Source: Bacillota bacterium (GTDB taxonomy: Bacteria; Bacillota_I; Bacilli_A; RFN20; CAG-826). From it: 5,826 bases of DNA. The DNA is taken from assembly GCA_016872075.1 (NCBI GenBank), contig VHBF01000030.1:1-5826 (forward strand), in the 5' to 3' direction. The notes below the pieces were generated by a model. That model saw nothing but the letters and a program-made list of their open reading frames with translations, searched no databases and was not told the origin of the DNA. Position 1 is the first letter of the stretch. Every line of letters starts with the position of its first letter. The position numbers were made by a program, and so were the translations under genes. Below are positions 1-5,826 of this stretch, in pieces.

Positions 1-56
1 CATCTGAATATAATCAATTGTTATCTAAAGCTGCCTACGACGCCCTACCAAAGTAA
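1..56 (+). CDS. gcvH: Glycine cleavage system H protein, C-terminal end only (partial)
   Basis: Only the last 17 full codons are in the window, read in the frame that starts at position 3 and ends with TAA at 54-56. The residues SEYNQLLSKAAYDALPK resemble the end of bacterial GcvH proteins, for example the E. coli ending around SELESLLDATAYEALLEDE. H protein is the small lipoylated shuttle that carries the aminomethyl group between P, T and L proteins. The lipoyl-lysine region lies outside the window and cannot be checked. The gene lies 19 bases before gcvPA on the same strand, which fits the usual gcvT-gcvH-gcvPA-gcvPB order. The call rests on a short tail plus context; I know of no better alternative. 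Confidence 0.8.
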   Translation, partial: SEYNQLLSKAAYDALPK

Positions 57-75
57 TACATTGGAGACTTAATTT

Positions 76-1398
76 ATGTTCAAGTACCTGCCTTTAACCG
101 AGGCCAATCAACAATCCATGTTGAAAGTGATTCGCGTGCAAAAGATGGATGATTTACTCCATGACATCCCTGCATCGATTCGCTTAAAAAAACCTTATCA
201 AATCCTACCTAGATTATCTGAAAGTCAATTAAGAAAACATTTAAAAACGAACCAAGGACAAGTGCTGCAATCCTTCAGAGGTTATGGTGTCTATGAACAC
301 GAAAGACCTTCGATTATTGATGCGATTAGTTCCCGCCAAGAATTTTTAACGTCCTATACTCCTTATCAACCGGAAGTCGCTCAAGGAACCCTGCAATATA
401 TTTTCGAATGGCAATCGATGATCACGCAATTAACCGGGATGGATGTCTCCAACGCCTCGATGTATGATGGCCCAACCGCGTTATCAGAAGCGATGATGAT
501 GGCAGTATCCGTGACCTCAATCAAGCGGATCATAGTCGCTTCGGCTTTACTACCGCAAGCTGAGGAAGTCATTAAAACGTATGCAAGACATCGTGGGGTT
601 TCATTAACTATTTTAAAACCTAAAGATGGTTTAATCGATCAAACTCAACTCATGAAAGAAATGGAAACCCCATTTGCTGGCGTTATTTTTTCTTACCCGA
701 ATCGCTTTGGTTTAATTGAATATTTTGATCGATTGTCACCTTTAATCAAAGCCAAAAAAGCTTTGGTGATTTCCTATAACGATCCTTTTGCCTTGGCTCG
801 GTTAAAAACACCAAGAGAATTAGGGGCAGATATTGTTTGTGGGGAAGCGCAATCATTAGGCCTCAATCCTAATTTTGGTGGTCCATATTTAGGTTATCTC
901 ACCACCCTTAATGAATGGGTGAGAAAAATGCCAGGTCGTATTTGTGGTTATACCAAAGATAATCGCGGTCAACGGGGTTTTGTGTTGACTCTCCAAACTC
1001 GTGAACAACACATTCGTCGTGAAAAAGCAAATTCAAATATTTGCTCCAATCAATCTTTACTTGCATTACAAGCGACGATTTATATGAGTGCGCTAGGTAA
1101 AAAGGGATTGGTACAAGCGTTTGATCAAGCTTGTTTGGTCACACGATATCTTGTTGATCAACTGATTCAAACTGGTTTATTCACCAAAACCTACAAAGCT
1201 TCTTATGCTTATGAATGCACGTTAACTGCAAAAGTTGATGTCAAAAAGTTAGAAAAAGCGCTAGTTCAAAAAGGGATTTTATTTGGTTACCCAATCGAAC
1301 AAAATCAAGTCGTTGTTTACGGTAGTGAAACCAAAACCAAAGAAGACATTGATAACCTTGTTCAAGCGATCAAGGAGGTGCAACATGACTTACACTAA
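76..1398 (+). CDS. gcvPA: Glycine dehydrogenase (decarboxylating) subunit 1, P-protein alpha chain
   Basis: This 440-residue protein is the N-terminal-half subunit of the split P protein. With GcvPB it decarboxylates glycine and passes the aminomethyl group to the lipoyl arm of H protein in the cytoplasm. Family hallmarks are visible: an N-terminal MFKYLPLTEANQQSML opening, SNASMYDGPTALSEA around residues 125-139, CGEAQSLGLNPNFGGPYLG near 257-275, and TREQHIRREKANSNIC at about 308-323. The alpha chain lacks the PLP-binding lysine, which is on GcvPB, so none is expected. The length is normal for the family (about 440-450). The ATG at 76 is preceded by TTGGAG at 61-66, nine bases upstream, and matches the usual family N-terminus. 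The gene follows gcvH by 19 bases and overlaps gcvPB by 14 bases. I see no frameshift or truncation. Confidence 0.97.
   Translation: MFKYLPLTEANQQSMLKVIRVQKMDDLLHDIPASIRLKKPYQILPRLSESQLRKHLKTNQGQVLQSFRGYGVYEHERPSIIDAISSRQEFLTSYTPYQPEVAQGTLQYIFEWQSMITQLTGMDVSNASMYDGPTALSEAMMMAVSVTSIKRIIVASALLPQAEEVIKTYARHRGVSLTILKPKDGLIDQTQLMKEMETPFAGVIFSYPNRFGLIEYFDRLSPLIKAKKALVISYNDPFALARLKTPRELGADIVCGEAQSLGLNPNFGGPYLGYLTTLNEWVRKMPGRICGYTKDNRGQRGFVLTLQTREQHIRREKANSNICSNQSLLALQATIYMSALGKKGLVQAFDQACLVTRYLVDQLIQTGLFTKTYKASYAYECTLTAKVDVKKLEKALVQKGILFGYPIEQNQVVVYGSETKTKEDIDNLVQAIKEVQHDLH
1372..1379 (+). promoter_or_regulatory. Strong ribosome binding site for gcvPB inside the end of gcvPA
   Basis: AAGGAGGT is a near-perfect anti-16S match, and its GGAGG core ends six bases before the ATG at 1385. 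It is read as Lys-Glu-Val codons near the end of gcvPA. It decides the gcvPB start: the same frame stays open back to an ATG-like start at 1283, but the 34 extra residues that would give are basic and unlike any GcvPB N-terminus. Confidence 0.9.
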
Positions 1399-2845
1399 GT
1401 TAGTTTTTGAATTATCCTCACCAGGTCGAGTGGGTTACCAATTAGCTGAAACCGGTATTACCAAAACCAATCAACCAAGTTTAGATGCTTCCTTATTCCG
1501 TCAGGAACCTGCATCTTTACCAGAAGTTAGTGAGTTAGATATTGTTCGTCATTACACCAAAGTGTCACAAAAAAATATCGGCATTGAATCTGGCTTTTAT
1601 CCTTTAGGTTCTTGCACGATGAAATACAACCCAAAAATCAACGATGAAATGGCGAGTTTAGATGGATTTAAATTGATTCATCCAACCCAACCTTTAGAGA
1701 CGATTCAACCGTTATTAAAGATTTATTATGATATGGCCAATATGTTGAATGAAGTAACGGGAATGGGTGGTACATCCTTAAACACGTTTGCTGGCGCCCA
1801 TGGTGAACTGGTTGGTTTAATGATTATGAAATCCTACCACGAAGCCCGTGGCGATCATCAACGGACCAAAGTCGTCATCCCTGATTCTGCCCACGGAACC
1901 AATCCTGCAAGTGCGATGATGTTAGGATATGAAACGATTACGATTAAATCCAAAAATGGGATGGTGGATGTTGATGCGTTAAAGCAAGTGTTAAACCATC
2001 AAGTTGCCGGGATCATGTTAACGAATCCGAATACGGTTGGTTTATTTGAAAAAGATATTTTAACGATTGCCAAACTCGTCCACGATGTTGGTGGATTGCT
2101 TTATTACGATGGTGCTAATCTCAATCCTTTACTTGGTTTAGCACGGCCTGGAGATATGGGTTTTGATATCATGCACATGAATCTGCATAAGACTTTTTCC
2201 ACTCCTCATGGAGGTGGTGGTCCAGGTTCAGGGCCTGTCAGTGTCGCAAAGCACTTAGTACCCTATTTACCAAAACCAGTAGTAGTCAAAGATAACAACC
2301 AATATCGTTTTGATTACCCTTCGACTTCTTGTGGTCAAGTCGGTGGATTTTATGGTAACTTTTTAGTCGTGATTCGTGCCTATTCTTATATTCGTACCGT
2401 CGCTCAAGACTTAATGAATGTAGGACCGAATGCGGTACTGAACGCAAATTATATTCAAGCCTCATTAAAAGATCTTTATAAACTGGTTGCCGATCAACCT
2501 TGCATGCATGAATTTGTCATGAACGGACTCATTGATCAAACCAGCGGTGTGAAAACACTGGATATTGCAAAGCGTTGTCTAGATTTTGGTATCCACGCGC
2601 CAACGATTTATTTCCCCTTACTTTTTGATCAATCCATCATGGTGGAACCGACTGAAGTAGAATCAAAAGAAACCTTAGATGAATTCATTAAAATCTTTAG
2701 ACAAATTGCTCAAGAAGCATCGACCACTCCAGATGTCGTGAAAACTGCTCCTCATCACACACCTGTGGGTCGATTAGACGAAGTGTTGGCGGCGAGAACC
2801 CCCGTCCTTCATTACCAAGCCTTAACAAAAATCAAGGAAAATTAA
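1385..2845 (+). CDS. gcvPB: Glycine dehydrogenase (decarboxylating) subunit 2, P-protein beta chain (PLP-binding)
   Basis: This 486-residue protein is the C-terminal-half subunit of the split P protein and carries the pyridoxal phosphate. Visible hallmarks are GFYPLGSCTMKYNPK in the N-terminal part, DSAHGTNPAS starting at residue 167, YYDGANLNPLLG with Asp at 242, and NLHKTFSTPHGGGGPGSGP. In the last motif Lys269 is the expected Schiff-base lysine and a glycine-rich stretch follows. The C-terminus keeps the usual APHHTPVGRLDEVLAARTPVL pattern. Length is typical for the family. The start at 1385 (MTYTKLVFELS) is chosen because of the AAGGAGGT site just upstream and the family length. The 14-base overlap with gcvPA suggests coupled translation and near-equal amounts of the two chains, which form a heterotetramer in known cases. 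The TAA stop at 2843-2845 shares its last base with a small downstream open frame. Confidence 0.97.
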   Translation: MTYTKLVFELSSPGRVGYQLAETGITKTNQPSLDASLFRQEPASLPEVSELDIVRHYTKVSQKNIGIESGFYPLGSCTMKYNPKINDEMASLDGFKLIHPTQPLETIQPLLKIYYDMANMLNEVTGMGGTSLNTFAGAHGELVGLMIMKSYHEARGDHQRTKVVIPDSAHGTNPASAMMLGYETITIKSKNGMVDVDALKQVLNHQVAGIMLTNPNTVGLFEKDILTIAKLVHDVGGLLYYDGANLNPLLGLARPGDMGFDIMHMNLHKTFSTPHGGGGPGSGPVSVAKHLVPYLPKPVVVKDNNQYRFDYPSTSCGQVGGFYGNFLVVIRAYSYIRTVAQDLMNVGPNAVLNANYIQASLKDLYKLVADQPCMHEFVMNGLIDQTSGVKTLDIAKRCLDFGIHAPTIYFPLLFDQSIMVEPTEVESKETLDEFIKIFRQIAQEASTTPDVVKTAPHHTPVGRLDEVLAARTPVLHYQALTKIKEN

Positions 2846-2904
2846 TGTTTTCACGAAATCATTTTCTTTGCAATTTATCGAATGAATTGATAAATTATTT
2901 TTAA
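2845..2904 (+). CDS. Possible 19-residue leader peptide between gcvPB and the permease
   Basis: An ATG at 2845 overlaps the gcvPB stop codon (TAATG). It opens a frame of 19 codons (MFSRNHFLCNLSNELINYF) ending at TAA 2902-2904. AAGGA at 2834-2838 lies six bases before this ATG, so a ribosome finishing gcvPB could restart here. The frame covers the whole inverted repeat at 2872-2896 and its T-run, and ends nine bases before the ribosome binding site of the permease. That layout is what a translated attenuator or coupling leader would look like. Against it, AAGGA is also simply Lys-Glu codons at the end of gcvPB, 19-codon open frames arise easily by chance, and I know of no homologous peptide. 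There is no run of one amino acid that would suggest a sensing mechanism. Confidence 0.25.
   Translation: MFSRNHFLCNLSNELINYF
2872..2902 (+). terminator. AT-rich hairpin with T-run: weak terminator or attenuator before the permease
   Basis: AATTTATC (2872-2879) and GATAAATT (2889-2896) form a perfect 8-bp inverted repeat. One G-U and one A-U pair extend the RNA stem to 10 bp and leave a five-base loop (2882-2886). After one A come five T's at 2898-2902. The form is that of an intrinsic terminator, but the stem holds a single G-C pair, so it would be weak. It could partly end the gcv transcript, act as an attenuator, or be an operator for a permease promoter. The sequence does not decide between these. 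Confidence 0.4.
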
Positions 2905-2912
2905 CGTGGACT

Positions 2913-2918
2913 GGAGGT
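2913..2918 (+). promoter_or_regulatory. Ribosome binding site that sets the permease start
   Basis: GGAGGT has its GGAGG core ending six bases before the ATG at 2924. An in-frame GTG at 2906 lies upstream of this site and would put the ribosome binding site inside the gene, so 2924 is the preferred start. Confidence 0.85.
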
Positions 2919-2923
2919 TTCAT

Positions 2924-4402
2924 ATGAAACTAAAAAAAGAATTAGGTTTGTTCTCTAGTGTCTCTGTCTTAGCGGGTATCATGATCGGCTCAGGCATTTA
3001 TTTCTTTTCGATGCTCGTACTCGGTCTCGCAAGCAATTCCTTGGGTCTCTCCCTTGTGGCCTGGTTAGTGGGCGGCATCATTACTTTATTTTCAGCCTTA
3101 ACCTATGCTGAACTTGGCACTTTATTCCCCAAGACGGGTGGATATTATGTTTATTTACGAAAAGCATATGGCAAACGAGTGGCTTTTCTTTCAGGGATTA
3201 GTAACTTCTTCTTATCAAGTTCGGGATCAGTCGCCCTACTTGCCATATTATTTGCCCAAGTATTAGGTTATATGCTCGGTGTGAATGGTGGCGCAGGTTT
3301 TGATGCGACGACCGTTGGTGTAATTGCCGCCATCACCATTATCGTTTTATCCGTTATCAATTACCTTGGTATTCAATATGGTAAGTTAGTACAAAATATA
3401 TTCTTTGTCGCCAAGTTAATTCCGTTACTGACGGTAATTGTCTTCGGCTTATTTTTTGGTACCCAATCTAATATCGTTGCCAGCAATGGTGCTGAAAATA
3501 TTGAAACGGGATTATTAATTTCTGGGTTACTCTTTGCCGTTGCTAGAACCCTATTTGCTTATGAAGGTTGGACCAACCTCAATACCGTTGCCGAAGAAAT
3601 GAAAGACACGAGCAGAGACTTACCCAAAGCTTTAACGATTGCAGTTGCACTGGTGATGGGTGTGTATGTTTTATTTGTGATTGGTTTATATCGGATCATT
3701 GATGCTGGAACTTTAGCCGCTTTAGGATCAGGAGCAGTCGAAGCTGGCTTTGATTTAGGGGCAGTTTATTCAGCATTCGGTGCTATCTTCACTGGATTTG
3801 ATTTAACCCTATTAGGTTATGTGGTGTTTGGGGCGATTGCCATTTCTATTTTAGGTTCTTTAAATGGTTCTATTCTTTCTTTCCCCCGCGTTTATCTTGC
3901 CATGGCAGACGATGAAACCTTACCAAGATTTTTTGGTAAGATTGATGCCAAATTTCAAACCCCATGGGTAGCAATTTTAGGACAAACCATTGTTTCCTTG
4001 ATCATTGTTTTACTTGGATATAACAATGTAAATTATTTACTTTCCATCATCTTGTTTGGTGCCTTAATCTTTAATACCCTCATTTTTTTAGCAGTCTTCA
4101 AATTCAGAAAAACAATGCCAGAAGCACCTCGTCCTTATCGCGTTTGGGGATATCCATATGTGCCAAGAATTGCAATCTTAGGGATGCTAATCTTACTTGT
4201 CGTCACCTTCATCAACAGCTTTGAAGCCTCGATGTTAGGTGTATTTGTCATCTTGATTGGAAATGGTGTTTATGATGTCTTCATGGAAAAAGTTGCCTAT
4301 GAACCAGCAGCCGCTTTACCCTTGGTGAAGTCAACCAAAGCGAAACCTACCGAACCTGCAGTCATCAAGATACCAAGAAAAAAAGCAACAACAAAAGCCT
4401 AA
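2924..4402 (+). CDS. Amino-acid permease of the APC superfamily (LAT/SteT-like)
   Basis: This 492-residue integral membrane protein has about 12 hydrophobic segments. The N-terminus (KKELGLFSSVSVLAGIMIGSGI) carries the GSGI at residues 22-25 that forms the unwound substrate-binding part of helix 1 in the APC family. AELGTLFPKTGGYYVYLRKAYG (62-83) is the conserved loop after helix 2. FAYEGW at 211-216 is the helix-6 signature, comparable to FAYDGW in the Bacillus serine/threonine exchanger SteT. GSLNGSILSFPRVYLAMADDETLP (from 311) matches the helix-8 region of SteT/LAT relatives. The last 24 residues are a lysine-rich tail (seven Lys, one Arg), probably cytoplasmic. The substrate cannot be read from the sequence. 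Serine, threonine or glycine would fit the gcv neighbours, but this is inference. The gene lies 78 bases after gcvPB on the same strand and may be co-transcribed or separately controlled. The start is set by GGAGGT at 2913. Confidence 0.9.
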   Translation: MKLKKELGLFSSVSVLAGIMIGSGIYFFSMLVLGLASNSLGLSLVAWLVGGIITLFSALTYAELGTLFPKTGGYYVYLRKAYGKRVAFLSGISNFFLSSSGSVALLAILFAQVLGYMLGVNGGAGFDATTVGVIAAITIIVLSVINYLGIQYGKLVQNIFFVAKLIPLLTVIVFGLFFGTQSNIVASNGAENIETGLLISGLLFAVARTLFAYEGWTNLNTVAEEMKDTSRDLPKALTIAVALVMGVYVLFVIGLYRIIDAGTLAALGSGAVEAGFDLGAVYSAFGAIFTGFDLTLLGYVVFGAIAISILGSLNGSILSFPRVYLAMADDETLPRFFGKIDAKFQTPWVAILGQTIVSLIIVLLGYNNVNYLLSIILFGALIFNTLIFLAVFKFRKTMPEAPRPYRVWGYPYVPRIAILGMLILLVVTFINSFEASMLGVFVILIGNGVYDVFMEKVAYEPAAALPLVKSTKAKPTEPAVIKIPRKKATTKA

Positions 4403-4413
4403 ATTAATCAAAT

Positions 4414-4443
4414 AAAAAAACGTCTCAATGAAGAGACGTTTTT
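4414..4443. terminator. Bidirectional intrinsic terminator between convergent genes
   Basis: AAAAACGTCTC (4416-4426) and GAGACGTTTTT (4433-4443) pair perfectly over 11 bp around the loop AATGAA. The core CGTCTC/GAGACG is GC-rich. Five T's follow on the + strand, and seven A's at 4414-4420 give seven U's when read from the - strand. It lies 11 bases past the permease stop and about 20 bases past the stop of the convergent gene on the - strand, so it can end both transcripts. Confidence 0.92.
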
Positions 4444-4463
4444 CTTTGTTCAGCAAAAACGTT

Positions 4464-5090
4464 TTACCCTATTTGAAAGAAACTTCCATAATCCCAAAGT
4501 AAATTGTTAAGCAAACTTAAGATTATCGAATTACTTGGATGCAGGGTTTCAAGGAATGTAGAGATGAATCGATTGGGAAAAATTTCTGGTAAATAGGTCG
4601 ATATATTACCTAAGACGATATTGAATAGTAAGACATAAGCAATGCCTTCTAACAACCCAACGGTAAACCCATAGGACTTGACTTTGATGACCACCATTGA
4701 ATCAAGATCACGATAGGAGTAATTTCTACCCTTAATCGGGGTAAAGATTAAATAAATAAAACCAGAGACGATCCAACCAAATAATAAAACTGCTAATAAA
4801 ATTCCAAACATGGCCATTGTTCTCGACATGTCAAAATCTTGGAAAACTAAATAGGCGCCAGTCAAATTGCTAACTAAACCAGTTGCGACATTAAGGAAGA
4901 ATGTTAATAAGATGAATAAAACCACCGCTGAAAAAAATAAATTCCAAAGCGCAAACCAATAACCACGTTTAACACCGGTTGTCGCCATGAAAAATAAGAA
5001 TGCGCCTAAGCCAATATCCAATAGAATCGGGTTGGCGAGTATATCAAGGATGGCTAATTTGATAGGTTCCAGTAATGCATTAATATCCAT
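4464..5090 (-). CDS. CvpA-like integral membrane protein, function unknown
   Basis: This 208-residue protein has about four hydrophobic segments: roughly residues 20-38, 46-66, 92-117 and 142-162. Segment 1 is followed by GVKRGYWFALW (39-49), like the G-x-x-R-G turn of CvpA-family proteins. Segment 4 has the spaced glycines YGFTVGLLEGIAYVLLF (140-156) typical of the last CvpA helix. CvpA was named for colicin V production in E. coli, and Bacillota relatives include poorly understood membrane proteins such as YshB. About 45 mostly non-membrane residues follow helix 4. The resemblance is to topology and spacing, not strong identity, so an unrelated four-helix protein remains possible. There is no clear ribosome binding site before the ATG at 5090. 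An in-frame TGA two codons upstream rules out extension in the standard code. The gene converges on the permease and diverges from the polymerase. Confidence 0.55.
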   Translation of the reverse strand: MDINALLEPIKLAILDILANPILLDIGLGAFLFFMATTGVKRGYWFALWNLFFSAVVLFILLTFFLNVATGLVSNLTGAYLVFQDFDMSRTMAMFGILLAVLLFGWIVSGFIYLIFTPIKGRNYSYRDLDSMVVIKVKSYGFTVGLLEGIAYVLLFNIVLGNISTYLPEIFPNRFISTFLETLHPSNSIILSLLNNLLWDYGSFFQIG

Positions 5091-5097
5091 GTTTCAT

Positions 5098-5106
5098 AAT
5101 ATAACA
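5098..5106 (-). promoter_or_regulatory. Candidate extended -10 promoter for the CvpA-like gene
   Basis: Read on the - strand, TGTTATATT (5106 to 5098) fits an extended -10 element (TGnTATAAT with one mismatch). No good -35 hexamer is seen 16-18 bases upstream, which extended -10 promoters can tolerate. Transcription would begin about 6-8 bases further on, at roughly 5092-5090, which is at the ATG itself. Together with the missing ribosome binding site this suggests a leaderless mRNA. Confidence 0.4.
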
Positions 5107-5219
5107 TGGTTGTGGTTTAATTTTTACTTTTTCTGTCATTTTTTTGATGGTTTTTATTAAAAATAAATTGCAAATGTTTTCATAAAAAAATTTACGTGCT
5201 TTCTCATAACATCTCTCGT

Positions 5220-5225
5220 TAAAAT
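5220..5225 (+). promoter_or_regulatory. Candidate -10 element for the polymerase gene
   Basis: TAAAAT matches the -10 consensus at five of six bases and lies 20 bases before the ATG at 5246, giving a leader of about 14 bases. No convincing -35 hexamer occurs at the right distance. The surrounding 5091-5245 spacer is very AT-rich, so such matches arise easily. No Gram-positive LexA/DinR box (GAAC-4 bases-GTTC) is visible in the spacer. Confidence 0.25.
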
Positions 5226-5245
5226 AAAAGTCCATTGATTAAATT

Positions 5246-5826
5246 ATGTTAAAAAATATTCAACCGACATTAAACTATCCCTCCGTGGTCGCTGTTCTCG
5301 ATCTCAAATCTTTCTATGCAGTGGTAGAATGCGTTGAACGCGGTCTAGATCCCTATACAACGCCTTTAATTGTGGCCGACAAAACCAGAGGCACGGGCAC
5401 GATTGTCCTTGCCGTTTCTCCTTACCTTCGTCTTCAAGGGATTCCTTCAAGATTACGGGTCTTTGAACTCCCGAAACGTGATGACATTATCTTTGCCACG
5501 CCACGGATGAGTTTGTACTTAGAAAAATCAGCGCAAGTGATGTCGATTCTGCTAGATTTTGTTGGCGAAGATGACCTCCATATTTATAGTGTTGATGAAG
5601 CGTTTTTAAATCTTGGTCCTTACTTGAAGTTATACCAACAAACCCCACATGCATTAATGAAAACCATCAAAGATACGATTTATCGTAAACTTAAACTTTT
5701 GGCCACCGTTGGCATTGGTGACAATCCATTTTTAGCAAAGAGTGCCTTAGATATCGAAGCGAAAAAAGCTAAAGACGGAATTGCCACGTGGCATCAAGAT
5801 GAAATCCAAGAAAAATTTTGGCCATT
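5246..5826 (+). CDS. Y-family translesion DNA polymerase (UvrX/UmuC-like), N-terminal part, cut by window end
   Basis: The first 193 codons of an open frame run off the window. Y-family polymerases copy past damaged template bases. Motif I reads VVAVLDLKSFYAVVECVERGLDP, with the catalytic Asp at residue 19 and Tyr24 at the steric-gate position (Asp+5, as in Dpo4 and UmuC). YSVDEAFL holds the second catalytic acidic pair, Asp117-Glu118. TVGIGDNPFLAKSALDIEAKK (from about 154) and TPRMSLYLEKS are typical of Gram-positive UvrX/YqjW/UmuC proteins, not of DinB (Pol IV). All visible catalytic residues are present. The thumb, the little-finger domain and any clamp-binding motif lie outside the window. 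The start at 5246 follows an in-frame TAA at 5240-5242, so it cannot lie further upstream. There is no clear ribosome binding site. It is transcribed away from the CvpA-like gene. Confidence 0.92.
   Translation, partial: MLKNIQPTLNYPSVVAVLDLKSFYAVVECVERGLDPYTTPLIVADKTRGTGTIVLAVSPYLRLQGIPSRLRVFELPKRDDIIFATPRMSLYLEKSAQVMSILLDFVGEDDLHIYSVDEAFLNLGPYLKLYQQTPHALMKTIKDTIYRKLKLLATVGIGDNPFLAKSALDIEAKKAKDGIATWHQDEIQEKFWP

Noticed and set aside
381..572. Open frame of 63 codons on the - strand
   Set aside because: It lies wholly inside gcvPA, has no ribosome binding site and resembles no known protein; it is a shadow of the real gene.
1283..1384. N-terminal extension of gcvPB by 34 residues
   Set aside because: It overlaps gcvPA by over 100 bases, is rich in Lys/Arg unlike GcvPB, and a near-perfect ribosome binding site points to 1385.
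2868..2896. Promoter for the permease: TTGCAA, 17 bases, TAAATT
   Set aside because: Each hexamer matches only four of six bases in AT-rich sequence, and the -10 falls in the inverted repeat; too weak to list.
2906..2923. GTG start for the permease at 2906
   Set aside because: The GGAGGT site lies inside this extension and is ideally spaced for the ATG at 2924.
5080..5097. Five-codon open frame on the - strand overlapping the CvpA-like start (MKHGY)
   Set aside because: Far too short and without a ribosome binding site; expected by chance.
5151..5167. AT-only inverted repeat TTTATT/AATAAA in the divergent spacer
   Set aside because: Simple low-complexity AT sequence with a three-base gap; not distinguishable from chance.
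1..5826. UGA=Trp genetic code (Mycoplasma-type)
   Set aside because: All genes stay intact with the standard code, Trp uses TGG, and no TGA needs to be read through.

Overview
This window comes from a bacterium of moderately low GC content, probably a member of the Bacillota or an Acholeplasma-like Mollicute with the standard genetic code. That placement is an inference. It rests on the two-chain (split) glycine decarboxylase, strong AGGAGG-type ribosome binding sites, and a Gram-positive-type UvrX/UmuC polymerase. All five visible stop codons are TAA. Tryptophan is read from TGG and no in-frame TGA is needed, so there is no sign of the Mycoplasma UGA=Trp code.

Positions 1-2845 (+ strand) are the downstream part of a glycine cleavage operon: the last codons of gcvH, then gcvPA, then gcvPB. 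The two P-protein genes overlap by 14 bases, and a strong ribosome binding site for gcvPB lies inside the end of gcvPA, so they are probably translated together. H protein carries the lipoyl arm and PA/PB form the PLP-dependent decarboxylase. The T protein (probably upstream) and the L protein are not in view.

Positions 2846-2923 separate gcvPB from a 12-helix amino-acid permease of the APC superfamily (2924-4402). This gap holds a 10-bp AT-rich hairpin followed by five T's. It also holds a 19-codon open frame that starts on the last base of the gcvPB stop codon, has a plausible ribosome binding site, and runs through the hairpin. Together these could form a small leader or attenuator linking gcvPB translation to permease expression. 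This is the least ordinary structure in the window, but it is unproven.

Positions 4414-4443 hold a strong, symmetrical intrinsic terminator that can serve both the permease (+) and the convergent gene on the other strand (4464-5090, -), a four-helix CvpA-like membrane protein. A 155-base AT-rich region (5091-5245) then separates that gene from a divergently transcribed Y-family translesion DNA polymerase, cut by the window end. Neither divergent gene has a clear ribosome binding site, unlike the operon genes. An extended -10 element sits so close to the CvpA-like start codon that its mRNA may be leaderless.

Overall this is mostly ordinary metabolic and housekeeping sequence. I see no mobile element, CRISPR array, tRNA, rRNA or obvious new defence system.
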